DNA of 64,000 nt from Sipunculus nudus. Its lineage: Eukaryota; Annelida; Sipuncula; Golfingiida; Sipunculidae. Of the stretch, positions 44,780-53,332 are shown piece after piece (within the stretch, counting starts at the first letter, position 1; each line of letters starts with the position of its first letter). The notes beneath the pieces are model-generated. The model ran no database searches and was not told the DNA's origin. It was given only the letters and a program-made list of their open reading frames with translations. The translations under genes and the position numbers were made by a program. The stretch covers positions 677,001-741,000 of the forward strand of contig JAPPUL010000079.1 of the NCBI GenBank assembly GCA_026874595.1, in the 5' to 3' direction.

Positions 44780-46159
44780 GTGATAGTAGTACAAAAATAC
44801 GGTGGCACGTCGCTTGGCACTCATGATAAGCTTTTGCAAGTTGCATCGATTATTAAAAAAAGTACACAAAGTTATAATACAATAGTTGTAGTATCCGCTA
44901 TGAGCAGCACGACAAAAGCACATGGCGTTACAAGTAGGTTGTTAAAGATTGCAGCACTTGCTATAAGGCAGATGGATTATAAGGAGCTTTTTTTAGAGCT
45001 TAAAGAGTTTCATATTAATATAGTCTCAAAATGCCTTAAAAAAAAGGCTACATACGATGAAGCAACTTCTTTTATAGATGAATTATTTGTACGGCTTGAG
45101 CAGTTTTTCGAGGCACTAACAATAATAAGAGAACTATCACCCTTGTCTTCAGATCGAGTATTACGTGTTGGGGAGAAGCTTTCAGCAATGATATTATCTC
45201 AGATATTAAAAGAGCTTGAACTTGATGCTTTATATGTAGATTTATCGAATATAGCACCCAAGAATTTCTCATATCCAAACAAAGCCTTTTATAAAGGACT
45301 TGAAGATAATCTAAAACAAGAACTTGAGAAGTTAATAAAACTTAATAAAGTGCCTGTGCTAACAGGCTTTATCGGAGAGATACCTGGCGGGATTATGAAA
45401 AGTGTTGGGCGTGGCTATACCGACTATACAAGCGCGATAACTGCAAGTGTTATGAAAGCTACTGAACTACAAATTTGGAAGGAGGTAGATGGTATATTTA
45501 GTGCAGACCCAAAATTAGTAAAAGAAGCCTCCATTCTTCCCTTTGTAACGACAGCTGAGGCTGCTGAGTTAAGCTATTTTGGCTCTGAGGTTATACATCC
45601 TTTCACTATGGAGAGAGTTAGCAAAGATGGAATAGCCGTAAGAATTAAAAACACACTAAAGCCTCAAGCAGAGGGGACACTAATAACAGACAAAGAAGTA
45701 AAAGATGACAAAATAGTAAAAAGCATAACAACAAAAAGAAATATTACAATATTGACTATAAGGTCAAACAGGATGCTTTTGGCATATGGTTTTATGGCAA
45801 AGATATTTCGTATATTCGAAGAGCATGGAGTTGTAATAGATTTAATCTCAACATCTGAGGTAAGCGTTTCTTTAACTATTGCCAAGCTAACTAATCTTGA
45901 TATTATACATGATGAACTTAAAAAGATAGGTGAAATTACTATAAACACAAACCGGACTATACTAAGCGTCGTAGGGCAAAGGATGAAAGAGACGATAGGG
46001 ATTGCGGGAGGACTTTTTAGCTGCCTTTCTCAAAATGGTATAAATATTGAGATGATATCACAAGGCTCCTCCGAGATTAACATATCATGCGTGATAAAAG
46101 ATGAGGATGCTAATAAAGCAGTACAAAGCATACATAAGCATTTTATAGAGTTAAAATAA
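44780..46159 (+). CDS. lysC: Monofunctional aspartokinase
   Basis: This enzyme phosphorylates aspartate, the first step to lysine, threonine and methionine (459 aa). The kinase domain starts QKYGGTSLGTHDKLL, followed by VVSAMSSTT and a GRGYTDYTSAITAS active-site loop, then WKEVDGIFSADPKLV. Two ACT-type regulatory domains follow (~330-459, with FMAKIFRIFEEHGVVIDLIS and CLSQNGINIEMISQGSSEINISCVI), so feedback inhibition by an amino acid is likely. The start is GTG. The last 25 codons are repeated seven more times downstream (see the array at 46084). No lysine riboswitch is visible. Confidence 0.95.
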   Translation: MIVVQKYGGTSLGTHDKLLQVASIIKKSTQSYNTIVVVSAMSSTTKAHGVTSRLLKIAALAIRQMDYKELFLELKEFHINIVSKCLKKKATYDEATSFIDELFVRLEQFFEALTIIRELSPLSSDRVLRVGEKLSAMILSQILKELELDALYVDLSNIAPKNFSYPNKAFYKGLEDNLKQELEKLIKLNKVPVLTGFIGEIPGGIMKSVGRGYTDYTSAITASVMKATELQIWKEVDGIFSADPKLVKEASILPFVTTAEAAELSYFGSEVIHPFTMERVSKDGIAVRIKNTLKPQAEGTLITDKEVKDDKIVKSITTKRNITILTIRSNRMLLAYGFMAKIFRIFEEHGVVIDLISTSEVSVSLTIAKLTNLDIIHDELKKIGEITINTNRTILSVVGQRMKETIGIAGGLFSCLSQNGINIEMISQGSSEINISCVIKDEDANKAVQSIHKHFIELK

Positions 46160-47676
46160 CAGTCTTAATAATAAGATTAAGATATAAAACTCCTTTTATA
46201 ATATATAGCATATATAAGCCATTTTATGCGGAGATGTAAGCATATAGGACTTAGGGTTTTTAATTTACTAAAATACTTGTAAGGCATGCGTGATAAAAGA
46301 TGAGGATGCTAATAAAGCACTACAAAGCATACATAAGCATTTTATAAAGCAATAGCGTCTAAATAATATTAAGAAAATAGAACTTTCTTTATAGTAGTTA
46401 TATAGCAATATAAGCTATTATATAGCTGGATGTAAGCATATAGGACTTAGGGTTTTTTACTTTACTAAAATACTTGTAAGGCATGCGTGATAAAAGATGA
46501 GGATGCTAATAAAGCACTACAAAGCATACATAAGCATTTTATAGAGTTAAAATAACAGTCTTAATAATAAGATTAAGATATAAAACTCCTTTTATAATAT
46601 ATAGCATATATAAGCCATTTTATGCGGGGATGTAAGCATATAGGACTTAGGTTTTTTACTTTACTAAAATACTTGTAAGGCATGCGTGATAAAAGATGAG
46701 GATGCTAATAAAGCACTACAAAGCATACATAAGCATTTTATAGAGTTAAAATAACAGTCTTAATAATAAGATTAAGATATAAAACTCCTTTTATAATATA
46801 TAGCATATATAAGCCATTTTATGCATGGATGTAAGCATATGGAACTTAGGGTTTTTTACTTTACTAAAATACTTGTAAGGCATGCGTGATAAAAGATGAG
46901 GATGCTAATAAAGCACTACAAAGCATACATAAGCATTTTATAGAGTTAAAATAACAGTCTTAATAATAAGATTAAGATATAAAACTCCTTTTATAATATA
47001 TAGCATATATAAGCCATTTTATGCATGGATGTAAGCATATGGAACTTAGGGTTTTTTACTTTACTAAAATACTTGTAAGGCATGCGTGATAAAAGATGAG
47101 GATGCTAATAAAGCACTACAAAGCATACATAAGCATTTTATAGAGTTAAAATAACAGTCTTAATAATAAGATTAAGATATAAAACTCCTTTTATAATATA
47201 TAGCATATATAAGCCATTTTATGCATGGATGTAAGCATATAGGACTTAGGGTTTTTTACTTTACTAAAATACTTGTAAGGCATGCGTGATAAAAGATGAG
47301 GATGCTAATAAAGCAGTACAAAGCATACACAATCATTTTATAAAGCTTAAGTAATAGCGTCTAAATAATATTAAGAAAATAGAACTCTCTTTATAGTAGT
47401 TATATAGCAATATAAGCTATTATATAGCTGGATGTAAGCATATAGGACTTAGGGTTTTTTACTTTACTAAAATACTTGTAAGGCATGCGTGATAAAAGAT
47501 GAGGATGCTAATAAAGCAGTACAAAGCATACATAAGCATTTTATAAAGCAATAGCGTTAAAATAATATAAGAAAATAGAACTTTCTTTATAGTAGTTATA
47601 TAGCAATATAAGCTATTATATAGCTGGATGTAAGCATATAGGACTTAGGGTTTTTTACTTTACTAAAATAGTTGCA
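46084..47676. repeat. Tandem array of ~200 bp lysC-tail units, two spacer types
   Basis: The motif ATGCGTGATAAAAG recurs at 46087, 46286, 46483, 46682, 46882, 47082, 47282 and 47485, giving spacings of 197-203 bp. Each unit has the last 25 codons of lysC (including a stop codon) and a downstream spacer ending GCATATAGGACTTAGGG. Two diverged spacer types exist: A (tail ending IELK) in units 1, 3, 4, 5 and 6, and B (tail ending IKQ or IKLK) in units 2, 7 and 8. B-type spacers hold a small hairpin, AGCTAT-TAT-ATAGCT. The array fills almost the whole 1.6 kb between lysC and carD, and I see no other gene. Confidence 0.95.
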
Positions 47677-47748
47677 AGTCGATAAATTAGGTGTTGTAGA
47701 ATATAAGTAGAATATAAATAGTAAAGTAAATTGTATAGGGGAGTTAAG

Positions 47749-48309
47749 ATGTTTAAGGAAGGTGATATTGTAGTATATCCTATGCATGGAGTTGGTACAA
47801 TAGTAAAAGTTGAAGAGAAAGAGGTGCTAAATAAAAAGCAACCTTACTACTTTATAAAGTTAAATGAAAGCCTTATGACCGTAATGATCCCAGTAAGCCA
47901 ATCGGAAAAAGCAAGGCTTAGAAAACTACTGCCCAATGAATCATTTTACAAGATTAAAGATATATTAAAAAGCCCTCCTGAGGGTATAAAGCTTGATTGG
48001 AAGACACGTTATACTAATAATCAGCATAAAGTAAGAGAAGGGTCTATAAAGGTTTTGGCCGAAGTTGTTAGGGACCTTTATAATCGAAATAACATAAAAG
48101 AACTTAGTCGAGGCGAAAAGAAGATTTATGACAGCGCGTTTCAGCTTCTTACAGACGAGCTTAGCTATACTGACAATCTAGACAAAGACACTGTAGGCAA
48201 AGAGATTCTAAAACTTCTGGCAAGCGATACAGAAAATCAAAAACTAAGTTCAAGAGTAGCTCAAAGGCTTAAGAGTAACTCACAAAATAGTACCAAAGCC
48301 ACAACTTAA
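47749..48309 (+). CDS. carD: CarD/CdnL-family transcription regulator
   Basis: This RNA-polymerase-binding protein (186 aa) is expected to act in the cytoplasm on promoter open-complex stability. The N-terminal RNAP-interacting domain is FKEGDIVVYPMHGVGTIVKVEEKE (residues ~2-60). A helical DNA-binding part (~70-186, ELSRGEKKIYDSAFQLLTDELSY) follows, as in CarD. I start at the ATG at 47749 because AGGGGAG lies about 6 bases upstream; a TTG at 47731 would precede that site. It is followed by nth with no spacer at all (TAAATG), so the two are translationally coupled. Confidence 0.9.
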   Translation: MFKEGDIVVYPMHGVGTIVKVEEKEVLNKKQPYYFIKLNESLMTVMIPVSQSEKARLRKLLPNESFYKIKDILKSPPEGIKLDWKTRYTNNQHKVREGSIKVLAEVVRDLYNRNNIKELSRGEKKIYDSAFQLLTDELSYTDNLDKDTVGKEILKLLASDTENQKLSSRVAQRLKSNSQNSTKATT

Positions 48310-48960
48310 ATGAGCGATCAGGACATACACAAAATAGTCACAATCCTTAAAGAAGAGATTAAAAAGTTCAAAACCCCAATAGTAACAGAATATGCAAAGA
48401 ACAAGAGTATTAAACCCTTTCATATTCTAATATCAACAATCCTAAGCCTGCGTACTAAAGACATAACAACTCATGAAGCCTCAAAACGACTATTTAAAAT
48501 CGCAAATGATGTTAACAGTATGCTTAAGTTAAGTGAAAAAGAGATTGAGAAAGTAATTTATCCCGTTGGCTTTTATCGCGTCAAAGCAAAGAATATAAAA
48601 GAGGTATGTAATATATTAAAGCATAAATATTCCGGGGTCGTACCATCTGATCTTGAACAATTATTAGCATTGCCCGGAGTTGGTCGCAAAACCGCCAATC
48701 TCGTTTTAACTCTTGGTTATGGTAAACCAGGAATTTGTGTAGACGTACACGTTCACAGAATTATGAATAGGCTCGGTTATGTTAAAACTAAAGATCCGTT
48801 AGAAACTGAGATGCGCCTTAGGAATAAGCTACCAAAGGAATATTGGATAGATATTAACACTTTACTTGTTGCATACGGGCAAAATCATTGCAAACCTATA
48901 AAGCCTCTTTGTAGCTTATGTAAAATACAAGATTTGTGCCAAAAGGTAGACGTTACCTAA
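48310..48960 (+). CDS. nth: Endonuclease III
   Basis: This DNA glycosylase/AP lyase removes oxidised pyrimidines (216 aa, normal). The helix-hairpin-helix is LPGVGRKTANLVL with the catalytic lysine of the motif, followed by the DVHVHRIMNRLG region with the catalytic aspartate. The four-cysteine iron-sulfur loop is CKPIKPLCSLCKIQDLC. The ATG starts one base after the carD stop. The convergent rpmA ends 68 bp downstream. Confidence 0.95.
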   Translation: MSDQDIHKIVTILKEEIKKFKTPIVTEYAKNKSIKPFHILISTILSLRTKDITTHEASKRLFKIANDVNSMLKLSEKEIEKVIYPVGFYRVKAKNIKEVCNILKHKYSGVVPSDLEQLLALPGVGRKTANLVLTLGYGKPGICVDVHVHRIMNRLGYVKTKDPLETEMRLRNKLPKEYWIDINTLLVAYGQNHCKPIKPLCSLCKIQDLCQKVDVT

Positions 48961-48965
48961 GTGTG

Positions 48966-49005
48966 TTAAAGCTTCGGTTTTTATATATGATAAAAGCTTT
49001 TTATA
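48966..49005. terminator. Possible bidirectional terminator between nth and rpmA
   Basis: AAAGCTT and AAGCTTTTT form a 7-bp inverted repeat with about an 18-base loop, followed by T's on the plus strand; an A run stands on the other side. It lies between convergent genes where a terminator is expected, but the stem is AT-rich and weak. Confidence 0.3.
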
Positions 49006-49028
49006 AATGATAAATTAGGGTAGGTTTT

Positions 49029-49292
49029 CTAAACCGGCGTTACGCTTATTCGACGCCTTGTTTTCTTATAACTCTTGTATTTTTCAAACGACACCTTCCC
49101 TGAAACCTTAGCATATAAAGTATCATCCCGTCCTCGACCAACATTAACACCAGCTGAAAAACGAGTCCCCCGTTGTCTAACTAATATACTCCCCCCAGAT
49201 ACAAGCTCCCCTGCAAAACGTTTTACTCCAAGCCTTTGTGAATGACTATCTCTACCATTACGTGAACTCCCTCCTCCCTTCTTATGTGCCAT
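49029..49292 (-). CDS. rpmA: 50S ribosomal protein L27
   Basis: This ribosomal protein (87 aa) has its N-terminal tail near the peptidyl-transfer centre. [20 protein letters not shown] is the unmistakable start, and [20 protein letters not shown] is conserved. It follows rplU after 84 bp, the usual L21-L27 pair. The N-terminus begins directly MAHKK, so there is no cleaved leader of the Firmicutes type. Confidence 0.98.
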   Translation of the reverse strand: MAHKKGGGSSRNGRDSHSQRLGVKRFAGELVSGGSILVRQRGTRFSAGVNVGRGRDDTLYAKVSGKVSFEKYKSYKKTRRRISVTPV

Positions 49293-49376
49293 TATTATCT
49301 CTCCTGCTTATATTAACTTCTTTAACTTTCTTCTATAACAAACACTAACAAACACAGCAAAAGCTAACTTTTAAAG

Positions 49377-49715
49377 CTAACTCGCCTCTTTTAAAGCTAT
49401 TTGTGATATCTCAATCTCTGTGTACTTTTGCCTATGCCCTTGCTTTTTATGATAATCCTTTCTTCGTTTGAATTTATAAACTATTACTTTTTTATCTTTC
49501 AAAAGTGGACTCGTAACCTTAGCGCTAATCTCAACTCCCAAAATGTAAGGAGTCCCAACTAGAGCTTTCTTGCCAGCCTCACCTCCACAAAATAATACCT
49601 TGTCTATAACACACTCATCCCCTTCTTTCGTCTCGTCCCCAAGATATGGTATAGCTATTTTCGTGCCCTCTTTAATTTTAAACTGTTTACCTTGAAGCTC
49701 TACTATCGCGTACAT
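49377..49715 (-). CDS. rplU: 50S ribosomal protein L21
   Basis: This ribosomal protein (112 aa) shows MYAIVELQGKQFKIKEG at the start and YKFKRRKDYHKKQGHRQKYTEI near the end, both L21 signatures. It is the first gene of the L21-L27 unit. The 240 bases upstream (49716-49955) to the divergent DUF445 gene are AT-rich and contain the 13-bp repeat listed next. Confidence 0.98.
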   Translation of the reverse strand: MYAIVELQGKQFKIKEGTKIAIPYLGDETKEGDECVIDKVLFCGGEAGKKALVGTPYILGVEISAKVTSPLLKDKKVIVYKFKRRKDYHKKQGHRQKYTEIEISQIALKEAS

Positions 49716-49877
49716 CTTATCTAAACCCTATATCATTAATATTATATACTAAATTAAACCCTGCAATTTTGAAAGCTAAATATAATATTATCTTTCTTAT
49801 TTTCAAAGCCTTTATTATAAATTATTCTATTATCCTAATAAATTATTAAATCCCTTTATAAAACACATATTTTAACA

Positions 49878-49929
49878 ACAAAAAGATTAGACAAAAAGAT
49901 TAGACAAAAAGATTAGATAAAAAGATTAG
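49878..49929 (+). repeat. 13-bp tandem repeat upstream of the DUF445 gene
   Basis: Four copies of ACAAAAAGATTAG (the last with ATAAAAAGATTAG) end 27 bases before the ATG. The following GGAAGAGGAAAG is the probable ribosome site. Copy-number change would alter leader length without touching the protein. Confidence 0.92.
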
Positions 49930-49955
49930 ATAAAAGGAAGAGGAAAGAAACTTAT

Positions 49956-51524
49956 ATGAATATCTTAGAATTTGTAATACCACCTTTAGTCGGCGCTTTA
50001 ATAGGGTATTTAACAAACTATATTGCCATCAAAATGCTTTTTAAACCTAATAACCCTAAATACATTGCAAGATTTAAAATACCTTTAACCCCGGGTATAA
50101 TACCTAAACACAGAAACGAATTTGCTTTAAGTATTGCTGCTTTAGTCAGTAACAAGCTTCTTACCCCTAAAACTATTAAAGATAAAATAGCTTCTCCTAA
50201 ATTCTTAGATACATTGACCTCTATTATACAAAGTAAAATAAAATCCCTGCTAAACTATAATATCAAAACCATTATAAGCTTAATCCCTAAAAACTTAGAA
50301 CCTACTTTCAACAAAGCTCTTTCCAACATTAAACATATTCTTAAACAAAAATATAAGGCATTTTTACATAGTCAAAGATTTGATGCCATTATAAGCTTAC
50401 TCCTTTCTAATATAGTCGAAACTATTTCAAACAAAAAACTAAGCGACATTATATCTGATCATAACATAAACTATTTTATAGACGACGTTTTAAACCCTTT
50501 AATCATTAAGGAATTAGACTCCCAAAATGCTAATACCTTTATTAAAGATAAAATAAAAGATATTGCAAATAGCAACAAAGAATTAAATACCGTAATCCCT
50601 GCCCCTCTAGTTAATGTATTAAAGGCTAAGATAATTCAAAACTTACCAAACATTATAAACAAAGCACAACAAACAGTTTTTGAACTAAAGTTAGATATTC
50701 AGCTATTTAACATCTTACGAGAGATGATTTTGGACTACGTTCAAAATTCAAGCGTCTTTATACAGTTTTTCTCTTCTGTACTCCTTATTGAGGACTTTAT
50801 AGACGAAAGCTTACACCCGCTTGTTAGAGAGTTTATATATAAAGGATTTGACAGCTTGCGGGAAGATCAAAAACAAGCTGAGATTGCATCCAAAATAGAT
50901 GAGCAGATTAATGAGATACTAAAAACGAAAATAAATGAGATAGGCTTTGATAAAGAAAGCGTTTTAAATGACGTAACAGCCCATATTCTAAATTACATGA
51001 AAAACGAGAGTGTTTTAAAGGGACTTTCCGGCTTTATAAAATCGTCGCTTAAAAGCATTAAAGAAAACAAAATAAATGATATACTAGGAGCAAATACCAA
51101 AGAGCTTTTTAAAGAAAAGCTTACAAATACTATAATAAATGCATTAAGAGAGGAGCACACTTTTAATATGACAACTTTGAAAGCAAACGAAGCTATAGAT
51201 AACTTTATATATCATAAAGAGATAGGACCGCTTAAAGACATTTTTAATATTGACTATGCTGCAAATAACAAAATATCTAAAACACTTGCCAATAAGCTAA
51301 TAGAGCTAACAGAACAAAACCTAGAGGGTATGCTTTTACAGCTTAATATAAAGAGTTTAATAAAAGATAAAATAAATGCCTTTCCACTTCAGCGCGTTGA
51401 GGACATAATGCTTATGATAGTAAAACGACATCTTAGGTGGATAAACATATTCGGAGCACTGCTTGGCGCAACTATAGGAGCTTTACAAGTTATTTATATG
51501 ATATTAAGAAAGATGTACGGCTAG
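49956..51524 (+). CDS. DUF445-family membrane protein
   Basis: This 522 aa protein has an N-terminal membrane segment with the family signature VGALIGYLTNYIAIKMLFKP and PLTPGIIPKHRNEFA (residues 13-65), a long helical middle made of DUF445 repeats, and a C-terminal transmembrane helix INIFGALLGATIGALQVIYMIL. Both membrane segments suggest a large loop on one side. The family function is not settled; some members relate to sporulation or cell-envelope traits. The last codons (KMYG and stop) lie in the repeat unit that fills the space to the convergent peptidase gene. Confidence 0.85.
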   Translation: MNILEFVIPPLVGALIGYLTNYIAIKMLFKPNNPKYIARFKIPLTPGIIPKHRNEFALSIAALVSNKLLTPKTIKDKIASPKFLDTLTSIIQSKIKSLLNYNIKTIISLIPKNLEPTFNKALSNIKHILKQKYKAFLHSQRFDAIISLLLSNIVETISNKKLSDIISDHNINYFIDDVLNPLIIKELDSQNANTFIKDKIKDIANSNKELNTVIPAPLVNVLKAKIIQNLPNIINKAQQTVFELKLDIQLFNILREMILDYVQNSSVFIQFFSSVLLIEDFIDESLHPLVREFIYKGFDSLREDQKQAEIASKIDEQINEILKTKINEIGFDKESVLNDVTAHILNYMKNESVLKGLSGFIKSSLKSIKENKINDILGANTKELFKEKLTNTIINALREEHTFNMTTLKANEAIDNFIYHKEIGPLKDIFNIDYAANNKISKTLANKLIELTEQNLEGMLLQLNIKSLIKDKINAFPLQRVEDIMLMIVKRHLRWINIFGALLGATIGALQVIYMILRKMYG

Positions 51525-51850
51525 CTAAACTAATTAAATACGAGTTATACTTACCAGTACCCGCCAACCCGACCATGCAAACCACGAAACTTACAAAGAT
51601 GTACGGCTAGCTAAACTAATTAAATACGAGTTATACTTACCAGTACCCGCCAACCCGACCATGCAAACCACGAAACTTACAAAGATGTACGGCTAGCTAA
51701 ACTAATTAAATACGAGTTATACTTACCAGTACCCGCCAACCCTGCCATGCAATCCGCGAAACTTACAAAGATGTACGGCTAGCTAAACTAATTAAATACG
51801 AGTTATACTTACCAGTACCCGCCAACCCTGCCATGCAATCCGCGAAACTT
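51511..51850. repeat. 86-bp tandem array joining the ends of two convergent genes
   Basis: AGATGTACGGCTAGC recurs at 51511, 51597, 51683 and 51769, exactly 86 bp apart. Each unit carries the last codons of the DUF445 gene (KMYG-stop), a constant spacer, and on the minus strand the last 13 codons of the LysM/M23 gene (RGLHGRVGGYW-stop). The first unit is the real DUF445 end, and the fourth is the real peptidase end. Units 1-2 and units 3-4 differ at four bases, all synonymous in the peptidase frame (CGT/CGC, GGT/GGA, GGT/GGC, CGG/AGG), while the spacer is identical. Confidence 0.95.
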
Positions 51851-52975
51851 ACGCAAAACGCGTTGAGGTTTATTGTTTTTTCTAATCTCAAAGTGCAAAT
51901 GCGGACCAGTAGAAACACCGGTGCTGCCTACCTTGCCAATTATTTGTTTGGCGCTAACTCTTCTACCTCTTCTCGTTAGAATTCTAGAAAGATGTCCATA
52001 ATAAGTTGTAACCCCCTTCCCATGCGAGAGAATAACTAGCTTACCATAAGCACCCTTCCATCCAGCAAATATAACTTTACCAGCTCGAGCAGCACGTACA
52101 GGAGAGCCACGACGAGCCTTAATATCAAGTCCTGTATGAAGTTTATACTTTTTATAAACTGGATGTAAACGTACTCCATAAGTCGATGAGATTACTCCAC
52201 TAACAGGCCTTGCAAATATATCTTTGAGTAGTCTAAGATGACTCTCAGCAGGCAATTTAGCACCAGGTATAAAAAGACGCTCTCCCATAGTAATTGATAA
52301 TTTGTTAAGGGCATTTATATAAATAATATCACTAAGGCGAACATCGTACTTTTTAGATATCTTATCAAGGCTATCTCCTTTTTTAACAGTATGCAAAATA
52401 CCTTTAATACTTGGGATAACAAGTATAGCACCAATAGATAGATAACGCATTCCCTGAATCTTGTTAAATGAGATTAAAGTATCAATATTGCTATTAAACT
52501 TTTTGGCAATAGAAATTAAGTTATCACCTTTTTTTATAGTATAAGTTTGGAACTCCATATTGTTGTAGTAGCCATCATACTCAACAATTAAGGAGTTTTG
52601 GTCAAGTAAGAAAGTATCCTCATCGCTGTCATTAAAATCAAGGTTCAAAAAGGCATAAAGGAAATTTACATAATTACTATTTTTCTTGTCTTTAGACTTA
52701 GATAATTTAGTTGACAAATCTTTAATATAAGGCTCAGACAGACTCTTATTATTACCGTACTTCTTATTCAAGTTGCTATTTTGTTTAGTATCATTAGAAT
52801 TGTCATTAAAAATAGTTGAATTATCCTTTGTAGCTAAGGTGTTACTAGAATTTTGGTCCTGTGTAATATTTTCATGCGACGGACTTGAACCCAAAGGACT
52901 AATAAGACTTAGTGCAAAAGAAAGGATAATAGACGATAAAACGATAATGAATATAGCTTTTTTATTTAAAACCAT
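51809..52975 (-). CDS. LysM and M23 metallopeptidase
   Basis: This envelope protein (388 aa) probably cleaves peptidoglycan or regulates amidases. An N-terminal hydrophobic segment (IFIIVLSSIILSFALSLIS) acts as signal or anchor. A Ser/Asn-rich linker follows, then two LysM domains (~140-190: YTIKKGDNLISIAKKF; ~192-240: HTVKKGDSLDKISKKY), then an M23 domain (~250-388) with zinc ligands HTGLDIKA and HLHFEI and GKVGSTGVSTGPHLHF. All catalytic positions look intact. Its 3' end lies in the 86-bp array. It diverges from the orphan gene at 53333 across 357 bp. Confidence 0.92.
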   Translation of the reverse strand: MVLNKKAIFIIVLSSIILSFALSLISPLGSSPSHENITQDQNSSNTLATKDNSTIFNDNSNDTKQNSNLNKKYGNNKSLSEPYIKDLSTKLSKSKDKKNSNYVNFLYAFLNLDFNDSDEDTFLLDQNSLIVEYDGYYNNMEFQTYTIKKGDNLISIAKKFNSNIDTLISFNKIQGMRYLSIGAILVIPSIKGILHTVKKGDSLDKISKKYDVRLSDIIYINALNKLSITMGERLFIPGAKLPAESHLRLLKDIFARPVSGVISSTYGVRLHPVYKKYKLHTGLDIKARRGSPVRAARAGKVIFAGWKGAYGKLVILSHGKGVTTYYGHLSRILTRRGRRVSAKQIIGKVGSTGVSTGPHLHFEIRKNNKPQRVLRKFRGLHGRVGGYW

Positions 52976-53332
52976 AAATTATAAACCTTTACAAAAAAAC
53001 GCCTTAAATTAAGTATTCAAAAAACAAAATATGAGATTAAAAACAAACTATAAAACAGTGTTTAAACTATCATACTTAAGAATCCAACAAGAGAAAGGTC
53101 GGCTCAAAGAAATAATATATAAAGCTAATAAGGGTTAAATCGACATGATAAATTGACTTTTTGAACTAAAAAGCTAAACTTATATCCACACTAAATATAG
53201 TATTTAATATTTATAATGTTACTTAGGCTTAGTTCCTAAAAACTAAAATAAAATAAAAAAAACATAACCTTATAAGCTAAAATAAAGTAGCTTTATTTTA
53301 AAAAACTACTTTAATAAACTAAATAAGATAGG
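52976..53332. other. AT-rich divergent intergenic region
   Basis: These 357 bases separate the divergent LysM/M23 and orphan genes. They are very AT-rich with several TATAAT-like hexamers (for example near 53210) and no open frame, repeat or hairpin that I can support. It most likely contains the promoters of both genes. Confidence 0.5.

Noticed and set aside
46084-47676. Array considered as CRISPR
   Set aside because: Units are ~200 bp with no short constant repeats separated by unique spacers, and no cas genes are near. The repeated part is the lysC tail.
51511-51850. 86-bp array considered as CRISPR or insertion-sequence ends
   Set aside because: There are no variable spacers, no transposase and no terminal inverted repeats. 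The units code for ends of the flanking genes.
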